Assembly: GCA_002787405.1 (NCBI GenBank)
Contig: PCWQ01000006.1
Span: 1 to 52,139, forward strand
Direction of reading: 5' to 3'
Origin: Candidatus Komeilibacteria bacterium CG11_big_fil_rev_8_21_14_0_20_36_20
GTDB lineage: Bacteria; Patescibacteriota; Patescibacteriia; UBA1558; GWA2-36-10
DNA length: 52,139 bases
Position 1 is the first letter of the stretch. Every line of letters begins with the position of its first letter. Position numbers and translations under genes: made by a program. Shown here piece after piece: positions 1-8,141 of this stretch. The notes under the pieces were generated by a model. That model worked only from the letters and a program-made list of their open reading frames with translations. It was not told the origin of the DNA and ran no database searches.

Positions 1-61
1 CATTTGTCTCATTTTCGTAAGATCCTGAGCAAAGCCGAAGGGTGGAGCATGTGTCGTGCAA

Positions 62-130
62 GCAACCTTTACTAGACAGGAGTATGACGAAGAGTCTAGT
101 CTTCAGTATTATGGAGCAGGTGAAGTGTAA
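62..130 (+). pseudogene. RHS core-domain remnant
   Basis: Read in the frame ending at 130, this stretch encodes FTRQEYDEESSLQYYGAGEV and then stops. FTGQEYDEE..LQYYG is the signature of the RHS repeat-associated core, and the same motif recurs at about 14,670 in this window. A stop at 26-28 in the same frame means no intact gene runs in from the left. The following gene starts 44 bases later. It is best read as a scar of a polymorphic-toxin gene. Bases 1-61 are relatively GC-rich and show no gene. Confidence 0.6.
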
Positions 131-174
131 GCAATAAATTAATTTTATAAATTTTAACATTAATAAAAAACCTT

Positions 175-1239
175 ATGAGAAAAATAATTTTTTTTGCGAC
201 AATTTTAATTTTATTGCCGTTATATAAATTGTCAGCCCAAGAAGACGCTTATCCGGCGGGTTCACTGTTGGCTTTAAATGAAAAAGGAGCTGCTGTTTAT
301 TACATAGGTGAAGACGGTGCAAAGTATATCTTTCCCGATGATAAGACTTACTTTACCTGGCATGATGATTTTTCCAATGTAGAGAAAGTGGATATTGGCG
401 AGTTAGATGAATATCCTGATGGCGGGGTGATGCCTTATAAACCGAGCACTAAATTAATTACCCATGCTAATACGGTCAATGTGTATGCGGTTGAGCCAAA
501 TGGAGTTTTAAGAAGAATACCGTCGGCAGAGATAGCCGAAGAATTATATGGAGATAATTGGGGTTCTATGGTTCAGGATATTATACCCGGATATTTTTCT
601 TCATCTTATACATTGGGCGTTGACTTGTCAGATAAATTACCTACCGGCACATTGGTAAAAGAGGAGGATGAGGATGACATATATTATATAGATTCTGGGA
701 TTAAGAAAAAATTTTTGGACAATACAGTATTTGAAAGTAATAATTTAAAGGCGAAGGATATTATGACTATTGCAGATGCATCACAATACCCAGATGGCAT
801 TAGCATAAAAGATAAGGAAGAATTGTCGTTAAATTTTAATAAGGATCAAATGTTTAAGTACTCAGATTATGAATTATCATATTCTGTGACTTATCAACCA
901 AATATGACTACAGTAGTATTTAAAGGTGCTATTAGCACCAATTTAGAAATTAGAAAAGCCGTGGTTTATGGTATAGGGCCAATGAAATTCAACTATAATG
1001 GCAATCATTATTTTACTCAGACCGAAGGAAACTATTTTGAGTATTTAGGAGATCCTATAGTTATAAATAATTTTAATCAAGGATTAATGATAACGGGTGG
1101 TAATACTAACAGTTGGTTAGGTTCAGGTATGAGTAATATAACTACTGACCTGAAAGATTGGATTATATGGGATAAGGATCAGGACAAAAGAGTAGTAAAC
1201 ATACATAGTCAAACTACTTTAATCAGGCCACAATTTTAA
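175..1239 (+). CDS. Secreted repeat protein of CPR type, function unknown
   Basis: The 354-residue protein starts with a signal peptide: basic MRK, a hydrophobic run, then LSAQ at about residue 21. Residues 25-210 contain three degenerate units of about 60 residues, each with a hydrophobic 'aVYYIgedG.KYiFpd' strand pattern. The first and third units end in a YPDG motif. The C-terminal 140 residues look beta-rich (ELSYSVTYQPNMTTVVFKG) and have no family I recognise. Such repeat proteins are common as exported, wall-associated proteins in Parcubacteria. No catalytic residues are evident. It stands alone, with a terminator downstream. A structural or adhesive surface role is only inference. Confidence 0.7.
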   Translation: MRKIIFFATILILLPLYKLSAQEDAYPAGSLLALNEKGAAVYYIGEDGAKYIFPDDKTYFTWHDDFSNVEKVDIGELDEYPDGGVMPYKPSTKLITHANTVNVYAVEPNGVLRRIPSAEIAEELYGDNWGSMVQDIIPGYFSSSYTLGVDLSDKLPTGTLVKEEDEDDIYYIDSGIKKKFLDNTVFESNNLKAKDIMTIADASQYPDGISIKDKEELSLNFNKDQMFKYSDYELSYSVTYQPNMTTVVFKGAISTNLEIRKAVVYGIGPMKFNYNGNHYFTQTEGNYFEYLGDPIVINNFNQGLMITGGNTNSWLGSGMSNITTDLKDWIIWDKDQDKRVVNIHSQTTLIRPQF

Positions 1240-1318
1240 ATATATATTTAAAAGGGAAGTTAGGTTATTTTATTATTTTTTAACATATAAAATAATTGTA
1301 TAAAATATAACATTTTAC

Positions 1319-1347
1319 AAAAAGACAGTTATTTCAGCTGTCTTTTT
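1319..1347 (+). terminator. Rho-independent terminator
   Basis: A perfect 10-bp stem AAAAAGACAG / CTGTCTTTTT encloses a 9-base loop, and the 3' arm ends in a T run. It closes the transcript of the secreted repeat protein. The A/T-flanked symmetry could work in both directions. Confidence 0.85.
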
Positions 1348-1371
1348 GATTAGTAATTTTTAGACAGACTA

Positions 1372-1400
1372 TTTACAATTTAGCTGATGTTCGGTAAAAT
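1372..1400 (+). promoter_or_regulatory. Sigma70-type promoter for the DUF4173 gene
   Basis: TTTACA and TAAAAT are separated by 17 bases. They lie 22 bases before the start codon at 1422 and just after a terminator. Confidence 0.55.
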
Positions 1401-1421
1401 TTTGGTAGGTATATAAATATT

Positions 1422-2882
1422 ATGGTCATAAAACTAACAGACAAACTTAAACAACAACCGCGGCGGCTGATTTTCTCTCTAATACTCTCTTTGTTTTGGG
1501 TAATTTTCTTATGGAATTTTTGGGACAAGGATGTCTATGTTTTGGGTCTTAACGCTTTTGTTTTTCTGGGCTTGCTCTTGGTATTTTTCAATACTATTCT
1601 GGCTGAAAAAAAGCTACTGACCAAAAGCAATTTGACTTGGCTGATACCCTTGGTTTTGATTATCAGCAGTTTTGCCGTTTATGACAACCTCTTTATCAAA
1701 CCATTTAACATCCTGGTTCTGCCAGTATTAGCCACTATTTTCATTAATTATTCTTTTTTAAAAGATCATCAAAAAAAATACTGGGATCTCAGTTTTTTCT
1801 TTACTTTATTGTTTAGAATCTTTGCTCCCTTTACCCGGTTAAAAAAATCGGCCCAAGCTCATAATCAAATAATCAAACTGCACCAGGGTCCGGCCAGTGT
1901 TTTGAAAAAAGTAATTTTAGGCCTGGCTATTTTTATTTTACTGGCCATGCTGGTTATCATTCCTTTGTTGTCTTCGGCTGATCCGGAGTTTGCCCAGAAA
2001 CTGGGCGAGGCTTATCAGTGGCTGGCCGAGATTTTATCAACCACTTTACTGGTCAAGATATTGTTTTTTTATGTCTTGTCAGTATTTTTATACGCCATAT
2101 TTTTGGCCTGGCAAAAGCCGATTGACATTAAAGACAAAGAGAGGACTGACAAAAAAATGGATTCCATTATTTCCGGCATAGTGGTCGGCGGCATTTTATT
2201 GCTTTATCTGTTGTTTTTGTGGTTGCAGCTGGAAAGATTATGGGTCAGCGGCTTGCCAACCGACTTTAAAGGAGTAGAGGTCTTGGTTAAAAGCGGATTC
2301 TGGCAGCTGATTTTCTTGTCAATGATTAATATTATTATTTTATTTTTTACTTATAAAAAAACCAACAAATTTGTTCAGGGGATTTTAATCTTTTTCACTC
2401 TTGCTTCGCTGCTGCTGCTTTTTTCCGCCGGATATCGCATGCTTCTTTATGTCATATTTTATGGTTTGAGTTATGAAAAGTTTTTTGCTTCTTATACTGT
2501 TTTGTATTGTGCGATACTTTTTGTTTATTTAATAATAAAAATAGCCGCGCAGAGCAGATTAAATATTATCAAATTTATTTTATTTCTATTTTTATGGATG
2601 TATGGAGTAATCAATATTATGCCGGTGGAGCAGATTATTTTAAGAAGCAATATAGAATTAGCCAAAAATGAATATTCGCGCATTAATCTCTATGAATCTA
2701 GAATATTGTCACCGGATGTTTTAAGCTATATAGAAAAAAATAATAGCCATGACTTCATGAAAGTCAATCATCGTGATGATCAGGCAGTGGATTGGAGTCA
2801 GTGGATTGAGCAAAATAAAAATATTATTAGAAATAAAAAGTGGTATGAGTTAAATTTGAATAATATTTTTTATAAATTATAA
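1422..2882 (+). CDS. DUF4173/DUF4153-type polytopic membrane protein
   Basis: The 486-residue protein has about 10-11 hydrophobic helices from residue 16 to 405. It then ends in a soluble tail of about 80 residues that is rich in Asn, Lys and Asp. The pattern of paired N-terminal helices, a loop with FAPFTRLKKS, then long helices ending in an 'INPE-like' segment (INIMPVEQIILRSNIE) resembles the DUF4173 family, whose function is unknown. Helix-bundle sensors or transporters are alternatives. It has its own promoter, and a NUDIX gene follows after 15 bases, so the two are probably co-transcribed. Confidence 0.65.
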   Translation: MVIKLTDKLKQQPRRLIFSLILSLFWVIFLWNFWDKDVYVLGLNAFVFLGLLLVFFNTILAEKKLLTKSNLTWLIPLVLIISSFAVYDNLFIKPFNILVLPVLATIFINYSFLKDHQKKYWDLSFFFTLLFRIFAPFTRLKKSAQAHNQIIKLHQGPASVLKKVILGLAIFILLAMLVIIPLLSSADPEFAQKLGEAYQWLAEILSTTLLVKILFFYVLSVFLYAIFLAWQKPIDIKDKERTDKKMDSIISGIVVGGILLLYLLFLWLQLERLWVSGLPTDFKGVEVLVKSGFWQLIFLSMINIIILFFTYKKTNKFVQGILIFFTLASLLLLFSAGYRMLLYVIFYGLSYEKFFASYTVLYCAILFVYLIIKIAAQSRLNIIKFILFLFLWMYGVINIMPVEQIILRSNIELAKNEYSRINLYESRILSPDVLSYIEKNNSHDFMKVNHRDDQAVDWSQWIEQNKNIIRNKKWYELNLNNIFYKL

Positions 2883-2897
2883 AATTTTTGTAAAGTC

Positions 2898-3356
2898 ATG
2901 AACAACTATAACTTTCAATATTGCCAAAAAATAGTAGTTTTTTCTAAAAATAAAGACTCTATTTTACTTTGCCAGAGAAAAAGCGAAGATGATTATGACG
3001 GCATTTTTTCATTTATTGGTGGCAAAATGGAGATAAGCGATAAAAGTATTATTGAGGGATTAAAAAGAGAAAAAAATGAAGAAGTAGGGGAGAGTTTTAA
3101 AATAGGGATTTATCCTGTTTTTACTACTAATGTATTATTTCATAAAAAAGACGGCAGTGACATGATTTTGCCGCATTACTATGCCGTCCATATTGAGGGA
3201 TCAGTCAAATTAAATCAGGAATATTCAGAATACCAATGGGTGAAGATAGATGAGTTAAATTCTTTTGAACCCAAGATTCCTAATATACCAGAAGTAGTTC
3301 AAATTTTAATAAAATTAAAGAATATTATTTCTGATAAAGATTTAATAATTATTTAG
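2898..3356 (+). CDS. NUDIX hydrolase
   Basis: The 152-residue protein carries a Nudix box at about residues 41-64, GGKMEISD...LKREKNEEVGE. The REx2EExG helix that binds the metal is intact. The loop before it is one residue longer than the usual GX5EX7REUXEEXGU spacing, and the Glu normally in that loop is Asp. Members hydrolyse nucleoside diphosphates linked to another moiety; the substrate cannot be told here. N-terminal strands (KIVVFSKNKDSILLCQRK) fit the fold. It is probably translated from the upstream membrane-protein message. Confidence 0.85.
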   Translation: MNNYNFQYCQKIVVFSKNKDSILLCQRKSEDDYDGIFSFIGGKMEISDKSIIEGLKREKNEEVGESFKIGIYPVFTTNVLFHKKDGSDMILPHYYAVHIEGSVKLNQEYSEYQWVKIDELNSFEPKIPNIPEVVQILIKLKNIISDKDLIII

Positions 3357-3380
3357 TTTACTAGTTTAAACTATTAACAC

Positions 3381-3409
3381 TTGACAGTATTATCGCTATA
3401 CGTTAATAT
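3381..3409 (+). promoter_or_regulatory. Promoter of the higBA operon
   Basis: TTGACA and TAATAT are 17 bases apart. Initiation would fall about 6-8 bases before the ATG at 3423, giving an almost leaderless toxin message. The surrounding TATATATAATATAC is partly symmetric and could be the HigA operator (inference). Confidence 0.6.
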
Positions 3410-3422
3410 ATATAATATACTT

Positions 3423-3704
3423 ATGATTAAAAGTTTTAAGTCAAAAGAAGCGAAAAAAATATTTAATAGAGAATATGTACGCAATTTGTCTTCTGCTATT
3501 CAAAGAACAGCTATGCGCAAACTCTGGATGATAAACGCTGTTGTTTCTATAAGTGATTTGCGTGTACCGCCTTCTAATAATTTGGAGAGATTACGAGGCA
3601 GAAGAAAAGGACAATATAGTGTTCGCATCAATAGTCAATGGAGGATTTGTTTTAAATGGCAGCAAAGTGACGCTCATGATGTTGAGATAATAGATTATCA
3701 TTAA
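3423..3704 (+). CDS. higB: HigB-like mRNA interferase toxin (RelE/ParE fold)
   Basis: This 93-residue protein matches the HigB pattern end to end: MIKSF at the start, KxLxRLRGRRKGQYSVRINSQWRICF in the core, and a DVEIIDYH ending. The family cleaves mRNA on translating ribosomes. The ORF track begins at a TTG at 3381, but that TTG is the -35 box, so I chose the ATG at 3423, where the family normally begins. The antitoxin follows after 12 bases. Toxin-first order is typical for higBA. Confidence 0.92.
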   Translation: MIKSFKSKEAKKIFNREYVRNLSSAIQRTAMRKLWMINAVVSISDLRVPPSNNLERLRGRRKGQYSVRINSQWRICFKWQQSDAHDVEIIDYH

Positions 3705-3716
3705 CAATATAAATAT

Positions 3717-4019
3717 ATGACTAAAAAAATAAAACCAATACATCCTGGAGAAATATTAAGGGAAGAATTTTTAAATCCATTTGGTATTAGTCAATATCGT
3801 GTGGCTAAAGATATTGGAGTTGCTCCAAGGAGGATCAATGAAATTGTTCATGGTTTAAGAGCTATTACCGCCGACACTGCTCTTCGTTTGGGAAAATATT
3901 TTAATATCTCTCCGCAATTTTGGCTTAATCTGCAGTCGCATTATGATTTGGAAATAGAAGAGGATGGCTTGGCTGATATTTTGAAAAAAGATGTCAAAGT
4001 ATTAGAGTTGACGATCTAA
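3717..4019 (+). CDS. higA: HigA-like XRE-family antitoxin
   Basis: The 100-residue protein opens with the HigA hallmark IHPGEILREEFLNP and has a helix-turn-helix at about residues 22-60 (ISQYRVAKDIGVAPRRINEIVHG). It then has the ITADTALRLGKYFNISPQFWLNLQ segment shared by VapI/HigA proteins. It should neutralise HigB by direct binding and repress the operon. The gene lies 12 bases after higB and 4 bases before the next gene. Confidence 0.92.
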   Translation: MTKKIKPIHPGEILREEFLNPFGISQYRVAKDIGVAPRRINEIVHGLRAITADTALRLGKYFNISPQFWLNLQSHYDLEIEEDGLADILKKDVKVLELTI

Positions 4020-4023
4020 AAAA

Positions 4024-4545
4024 ATGCCTGAATTAACTCTCACCTTCATTCTTTCACAAATTGCAATGCTGATTGCAATGGGCTTTGATTTTTTAAGCAT
4101 GCAGTATAAAAAGAGAGAATATACTTTTTTGTGTTTGATTGTTTCTGCTAGCTTAATTAGCACCCATTATTTTTTATTAAACAAAACTGCGGCCGGAGTG
4201 ATTGTATTTATTTCCGTTTTAAGATTTATCACCTGCTATTTTACCACCAACAAAAAGTATTTATTTGTTTTTATCGGCTTAAATACTATTGCTTTATTGT
4301 TTACCTATAAAGAAATATATGATCTGATATTTTATATTGGGTTGGTGGTTTTTATCACCGGAAATTTTCAGGCCAACAACAAATTAATGAGAAAACTAAT
4401 GATGGCTGGCACCTCCATTATTATTTTATATAACGCCATTATTTTTTCACCAATGGGCGTGATAGGCGAGGGGGCATTTTTAATTAGTAATTTTATCGGT
4501 TATTATCGGCATTATTTGAGGAAAACAAAAAAAGATAATGAATAA
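4024..4545 (+). CDS. YgjV-family inner membrane protein
   Basis: The 173-residue protein has about six membrane helices. Conserved features fit the Imp-YgjV family: a first helix with ISQIAMLIAMGFDFLSMQYKKRE, a second with HYFLLNKTAAG and a late GNFQANNKLMRKLMMAG segment. The function of the family is unknown. It starts 4 bases after higA and is likely in the same operon. Membrane genes next to toxin-antitoxin modules are often passengers, so a functional link is not established. Confidence 0.75.
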   Translation: MPELTLTFILSQIAMLIAMGFDFLSMQYKKREYTFLCLIVSASLISTHYFLLNKTAAGVIVFISVLRFITCYFTTNKKYLFVFIGLNTIALLFTYKEIYDLIFYIGLVVFITGNFQANNKLMRKLMMAGTSIIILYNAIIFSPMGVIGEGAFLISNFIGYYRHYLRKTKKDNE

Positions 4546-4582
4546 TAAGATTTAAAAAATAGCTTTTTAGGCTCTTTTTTCA

Positions 4583-4610
4583 TTGTCAAAACTTTTGTTT
4601 ATGTTAAAAT
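4583..4610 (+). promoter_or_regulatory. Possible promoter for the split glycosyltransferase
   Basis: TTGTCA and TAAAAT are separated by 16 bases, 64 bases before the ATG at 4674. A weak T-rich hairpin at about 4557-4580 precedes it and may end the higBA transcript. Confidence 0.4.
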
Positions 4611-4673
4611 ACAGCTAATAGAAAAGATCAATTTTTTAGTAAAACAATATCTTAAACTACTCTGAAATTATAA

Positions 4674-6155
4674 ATGATTTATTCAGTTATAAACAAAAAA
4701 ATATTTTATAATCCCAGAACATGGGTATTTTTACTTTTTGTTTTAATTTTATTTTCCAGGATATTATTTTTAGGATCAAGTCCATGGCATGACGATGCTT
4801 TTAATTTTATTAATAAAGCTCTGACTTTGGCTGTAACAGGAGAGTATAATAATGCGCACAGCACTGGCTATCCACTATGGGTATTTTTATTGGCTGGAGC
4901 TATGAAAATGGGTCATATAATAACTGGTCATTGGCCAATTATATTTATACCAAATTTATTGTCGGCTATATTAGGATCATTATTAGTATTTTCCATATAT
5001 AATATTGCCAAAAAAATATTGGATAATAGCAAGCTATCTTTACTGGCTGTAGTTGTAGTTTTGTCTAACCCAGTTATTTGGCGATGGAGCACTGTAGCAA
5101 TGAGTGATGTGTTTGCCCTGTTGCTTGCTTTATTTTCATTGAATTTTTTCTTAGATTATTATTCACATAATAAAATTAAATCATTATTATTTAGCGGGCT
5201 ATTTCTTTATTTATCTTTAATAGTTAGGATTGTCTAGGGATTATTTTTTATACCCTTTATAATTTTTTGGTTTACAAACAAAAAAAATGAACCAAGGAAT
5301 TGTTTATGGAGTTTTGGTATTTTTATGAGTGTTTTAGCTTTTATGATGTTATCATATTTTTTAATAAATAATTTTAGTATATCAATATTATTTTCTAATT
5401 ATGGATCAACATTGCCAAACATAGGTGAACTTTTTAAAACAATTTGGATAATTCTTAAATCAGTAGGTATTTTTATGTGGCTACCATCAAGTTTAGGATT
5501 TTATTATTTATATAAAAATAATAGAGAATATTTTTATTTATTTTTATCTTTAATATTAATATTTATTTTGTATATATCAAGTTGGTACAGAAATGGAATG
5601 TTTGACATTGAAAGATATTCTATATGCATAATAATAATTTTATTATTAGTATCTGTTTGTACAGTGAAGATTGGTAAGATTTGGAGTATAATTTTCACTA
5701 CTCTTTTTATTATTTCTTTAATCATAGTGATAAGGGGACTAAAAAAACCAGTAAATTTTTATCAAACATATGCTAGTGTTAATAATATATTACTTGATTA
5801 TCAATTAAAGTCATCTCAGGTAGCACAGCATAAATTGATAGACGGGGATGTTCAGACATATAACGATTTAGCTAAAATTATAAGGAATAATGAGGTAGTT
5901 TTTTATTGGAAAAATGATTGGGCAATACCAGGGCTTATTTTAGCTGGTGATCATCTAGAAACTCCAGCCAAATTAGTGGCTATTGATTCAGAAGAGACTT
6001 TAAGAAAAGAATTGGTTAAATATGCTGATCACAAAGTATATTTACTAAGAGGAGTTTATGATACTTACTTATCTATGGGGAATAAGTATAAAATATTGGA
6101 AAATATATTAGTAAAAGAAAGATCTTTGGTATATTTTATTTCGCCGGATAGTTGA
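4674..6155 (+). pseudogene. GT-C membrane glycosyltransferase split by an in-frame TAG
   Basis: Two ORFs of the track (4674-5237 and 5325-6155) are one reading frame interrupted by a single TAG at 5235-5237. Ignoring the stop gives a 493-residue protein. The codons after the stop continue a hydrophobic helix (GLFFIPFIIFWF), so the frame is kept. The N-terminal part has the first-loop acidic motif of ArnT/PMT-like GT-C enzymes (SSPWHDDAFNFINKA) and many helices; the soluble C-terminal part is about 140 residues. These enzymes use lipid-linked sugars. The site probably held Tyr, Gln or Trp. A recent nonsense mutation, an assembly error or readthrough are all possible. The gene is otherwise intact. 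Confidence 0.8.
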
Positions 6156-6272
6156 TAAAATGAGGGGGCAATAGCTAATATTAATTATTATTTATGTTTT
6201 TAACTTACTATCCATACTGAATATAGGTTATAGTGGTAGCATGTTTTTATCATTTTATGCTAAAATAAACCT

Positions 6273-7655
6273 ATGAAAATATTATTATATAACAGCTTAA
6301 CTAAGCAGAAAGAAGAATTTAAGCCGATTGAGAAAAACAAGGTCGGTCTTTATACTTGCGGCCCGACAGTTTATGATTATCCGCATATTGGCAATTTGCT
6401 GGCTTATATTTTTTGGGATGTTTTAAAGCGGTTTTTTCTTTCTCAGGGCTATAAAGTCAAGCATGTGATGAATCTGACGGATGTCGGTCATTTGGTCAGC
6501 GACGCTGACGAAGGCGAGGACAAACTGGCCAAGGCCGGTCGCGAGTCCGGTCGCACTGCTTGGCAGGTGGCTGATTTTTTTATTAAAGTTTTCAAAAGAA
6601 ATATTAAAGATTTAAATATTTTAAAGCCCACTCATTTTTTGCGGGCCACCGAAACTATCCAGGAGCAGATTGATTTTGTCAGTGTTTTGGAGGAAAAAGG
6701 ATTTTTATATCAGACCAGCGATGGATTATATTTTGATACTTCTAAACTGCCGGATTATGGAAAGCTAGCCAACTTGAGCCAGATTAAGTTGCAGGAAGGC
6801 GCTCGAGTAGCTAAAAATCCGGAGAAGAAGAACCCAACTGATTTTGCAGTTTGGAAATTTTCACCTAAAGACGGCCGAAAAAGGGACATGGAATGGGATT
6901 CACCATGGGGGGTTGGTTTTCCGGGCTGGCATTTAGAATGTTCGGTTATGAGCCAGATGATGCTTGGTGATACTTTTGATATCCATACCGGCGGCATTGA
7001 TCATTTAACTGTTCATCATCCCAATGAAATGGCTCAGAGCGAAGCAGCAACGGGGAAATTACAAGCCAATTATTGGCTGCATAATGCTTTTAATAAAGTG
7101 GACGGACATAAGATGGCCAAGTCAGCCGGCAATTTTATTATTTTAGAAGATATAAAAAAGAAAGGTTATTGGCCTTTGGCTTATCGTTTGTTAGTTTTGC
7201 AAAATCATTATCGTCAGCCCTTGAATTTTACTTGGCTGGCTTTGGAAGCGGCTCAACAGAGTTTGAAAAATATTATTAGAGAAATCGCTTTTTATGATGA
7301 GCCAAAAAAAGTCATAGCTGAATTTGCAGAAAAATTTGATGCGGCTCTAGCTGATGATTTAAATACAGCCAAGGGTCTGGCAGTTTTGCAGGCAGTGATT
7401 GATTCTGATAAGCCAACAGCCGACAAGCTGGCTACTATTTTAAAAATTGATGAAGTGCTAGGATTAAATTTAAAAGAGTTCAGAAAAAATTTTTTGTCTT
7501 TATCTAGTCAAGCTAAGAAATTATTAAAACAGAGAAGCGCAGCCAGAGAAAAAAAAGACTGGGATTTATCGGATGATTTACGGGAACAATTGAATAAGAT
7601 AGGAGTTGAAGTGCAGGATACAACTCAAGGGCAGAAAGCTGTACAAATGAAATAA
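6273..7655 (+). CDS. cysS: Cysteinyl-tRNA synthetase
   Basis: The 460-residue class I enzyme charges tRNA-Cys. The HIGH motif appears as PHIGN inside CGPTVYDYPHIGN (about residues 29-41), where the Cys is the first zinc ligand. HLECS (about residue 220) and HHPNEMAQSEA (about 245-255) supply the others. The KMSKS loop is KMAKSAGN near residue 277. The C-terminal helical domain and a short tail (KIGVEVQDTTQG) are present. Length is normal. A hairpin terminator follows at 7739. Confidence 0.97.
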   Translation: MKILLYNSLTKQKEEFKPIEKNKVGLYTCGPTVYDYPHIGNLLAYIFWDVLKRFFLSQGYKVKHVMNLTDVGHLVSDADEGEDKLAKAGRESGRTAWQVADFFIKVFKRNIKDLNILKPTHFLRATETIQEQIDFVSVLEEKGFLYQTSDGLYFDTSKLPDYGKLANLSQIKLQEGARVAKNPEKKNPTDFAVWKFSPKDGRKRDMEWDSPWGVGFPGWHLECSVMSQMMLGDTFDIHTGGIDHLTVHHPNEMAQSEAATGKLQANYWLHNAFNKVDGHKMAKSAGNFIILEDIKKKGYWPLAYRLLVLQNHYRQPLNFTWLALEAAQQSLKNIIREIAFYDEPKKVIAEFAEKFDAALADDLNTAKGLAVLQAVIDSDKPTADKLATILKIDEVLGLNLKEFRKNFLSLSSQAKKLLKQRSAAREKKDWDLSDDLREQLNKIGVEVQDTTQGQKAVQMK

Positions 7656-7738
7656 AATATTGTAATTTAGATAAATAGCTCAAACTAAATATGTTAATTT
7701 CGGTTGGCCGCCGGATAATATATAAATCATGAGCTAGC

Positions 7739-7765
7739 CCGGCATAGGCAATATGCCTGGTTTTT
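7739..7765 (+). terminator. Terminator after cysS
   Basis: CCGGCATA and TATGCCTGG pair around a GGCAA-containing loop, with one bulged T, and are followed by TTTTT. The hairpin is 84 bases after the cysS stop. Confidence 0.6.
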
Positions 7766-7773
7766 CATATTTC

Positions 7774-7802
7774 TTGACATCAGGATTAAGATATGCTATT
7801 TT
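7774..7802 (+). promoter_or_regulatory. Promoter of the micro-lipoprotein unit
   Basis: A consensus TTGACA is followed after 17 bases by TATTTT; TATGCT lies slightly upstream as an alternative -10. It starts about 10 bases after the cysS terminator and 64 bases before the small ORF. Confidence 0.55.
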
Positions 7803-7865
7803 CAAGGCGTGTTCATTTTTCAATAAGTTGTCTCAAAAAAATATATTATGAATGAGAGGTGTTGT

Positions 7866-7940
7866 ATGAAACGCATTAAATTTGGGCTATTACTGGCTAT
7901 GCCAGTCATAATAGCGATTATTGTAAACGGTTGCGGTTAA
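7866..7940 (+). CDS. 24-residue lipoprotein-like peptide
   Basis: Missing from the ORF track. The peptide reads MKRIKFGLLLAMPVIIAIIV followed by NGCG. It has a basic N-terminus, a hydrophobic core and a near-lipobox VNGC that leaves only Cys-Gly after cleavage. A good ribosome site GAGAGGTG sits 4-6 bases before the ATG; a second in-frame ATG at 7848 lacks one. The unit has its own promoter and a strong terminator, which argues for real expression. It resembles entericidin-like micro-lipoproteins, or lipoprotein signal peptides that release pheromones. The role is unknown. Confidence 0.55.
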   Translation: MKRIKFGLLLAMPVIIAIIVNGCG

Positions 7941-7992
7941 TTCGGTTCCGATAGGGGGGCGACAAACAAAAAGGGGGTCAGTAAAGTAGTAT

Positions 7993-8024
7993 CCGGTGTT
8001 CCAAATGGGGCACCGGTTTTTTTT
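7993..8024 (+). terminator. Strong terminator of the micro-lipoprotein unit
   Basis: A 10-bp stem (CCGGTGTTCC with GGGGCACCGG, two G-U pairs) and an AAAT loop are followed by eight Ts. The 52 bases between the peptide stop and this hairpin are G-rich and encode nothing I recognise. Confidence 0.9.
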
Positions 8025-8050
8025 GACCTCGAAGGTCGATTTTATAATTC

Positions 8051-8079
8051 TTGACAAAATCTGATTATTTGGCTATATT
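8051..8079 (+). promoter_or_regulatory. Promoter of the 7TM-GAF sensor gene
   Basis: TTGACA and TATATT are exactly 17 bases apart, 62 bases before the ATG. ATTAGACG occurs three times between 8084 and 8117 in the presumed leader; this could be an operator or simple repetition. Confidence 0.75.
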
Positions 8080-8141
8080 AATATTAGACGATTAGACGGC
8101 GTTTTATATTAGACGGCTTAATTTATCATTAAAATTATATC

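Noticed and set aside
3381-3422. Upstream TTG start for higB
   Set aside because: The TTG is the first triplet of the TTGACA box, and HigB proteins begin MIKSF, at 3423.
7993-8040. Riboswitch or structured RNA in the micro-lipoprotein unit
   Set aside because: The hairpin is a plain terminator after the ORF. No multi-helix conserved core could be recognised by eye.
8084-8117. Three ATTAGACG repeats as an array
   Set aside because: Too short and irregular for an array. AGACGGCTTAAT also occurs near 14,262, but the shared stretch is too small to interpret. No CRISPR array is visible anywhere in the window.
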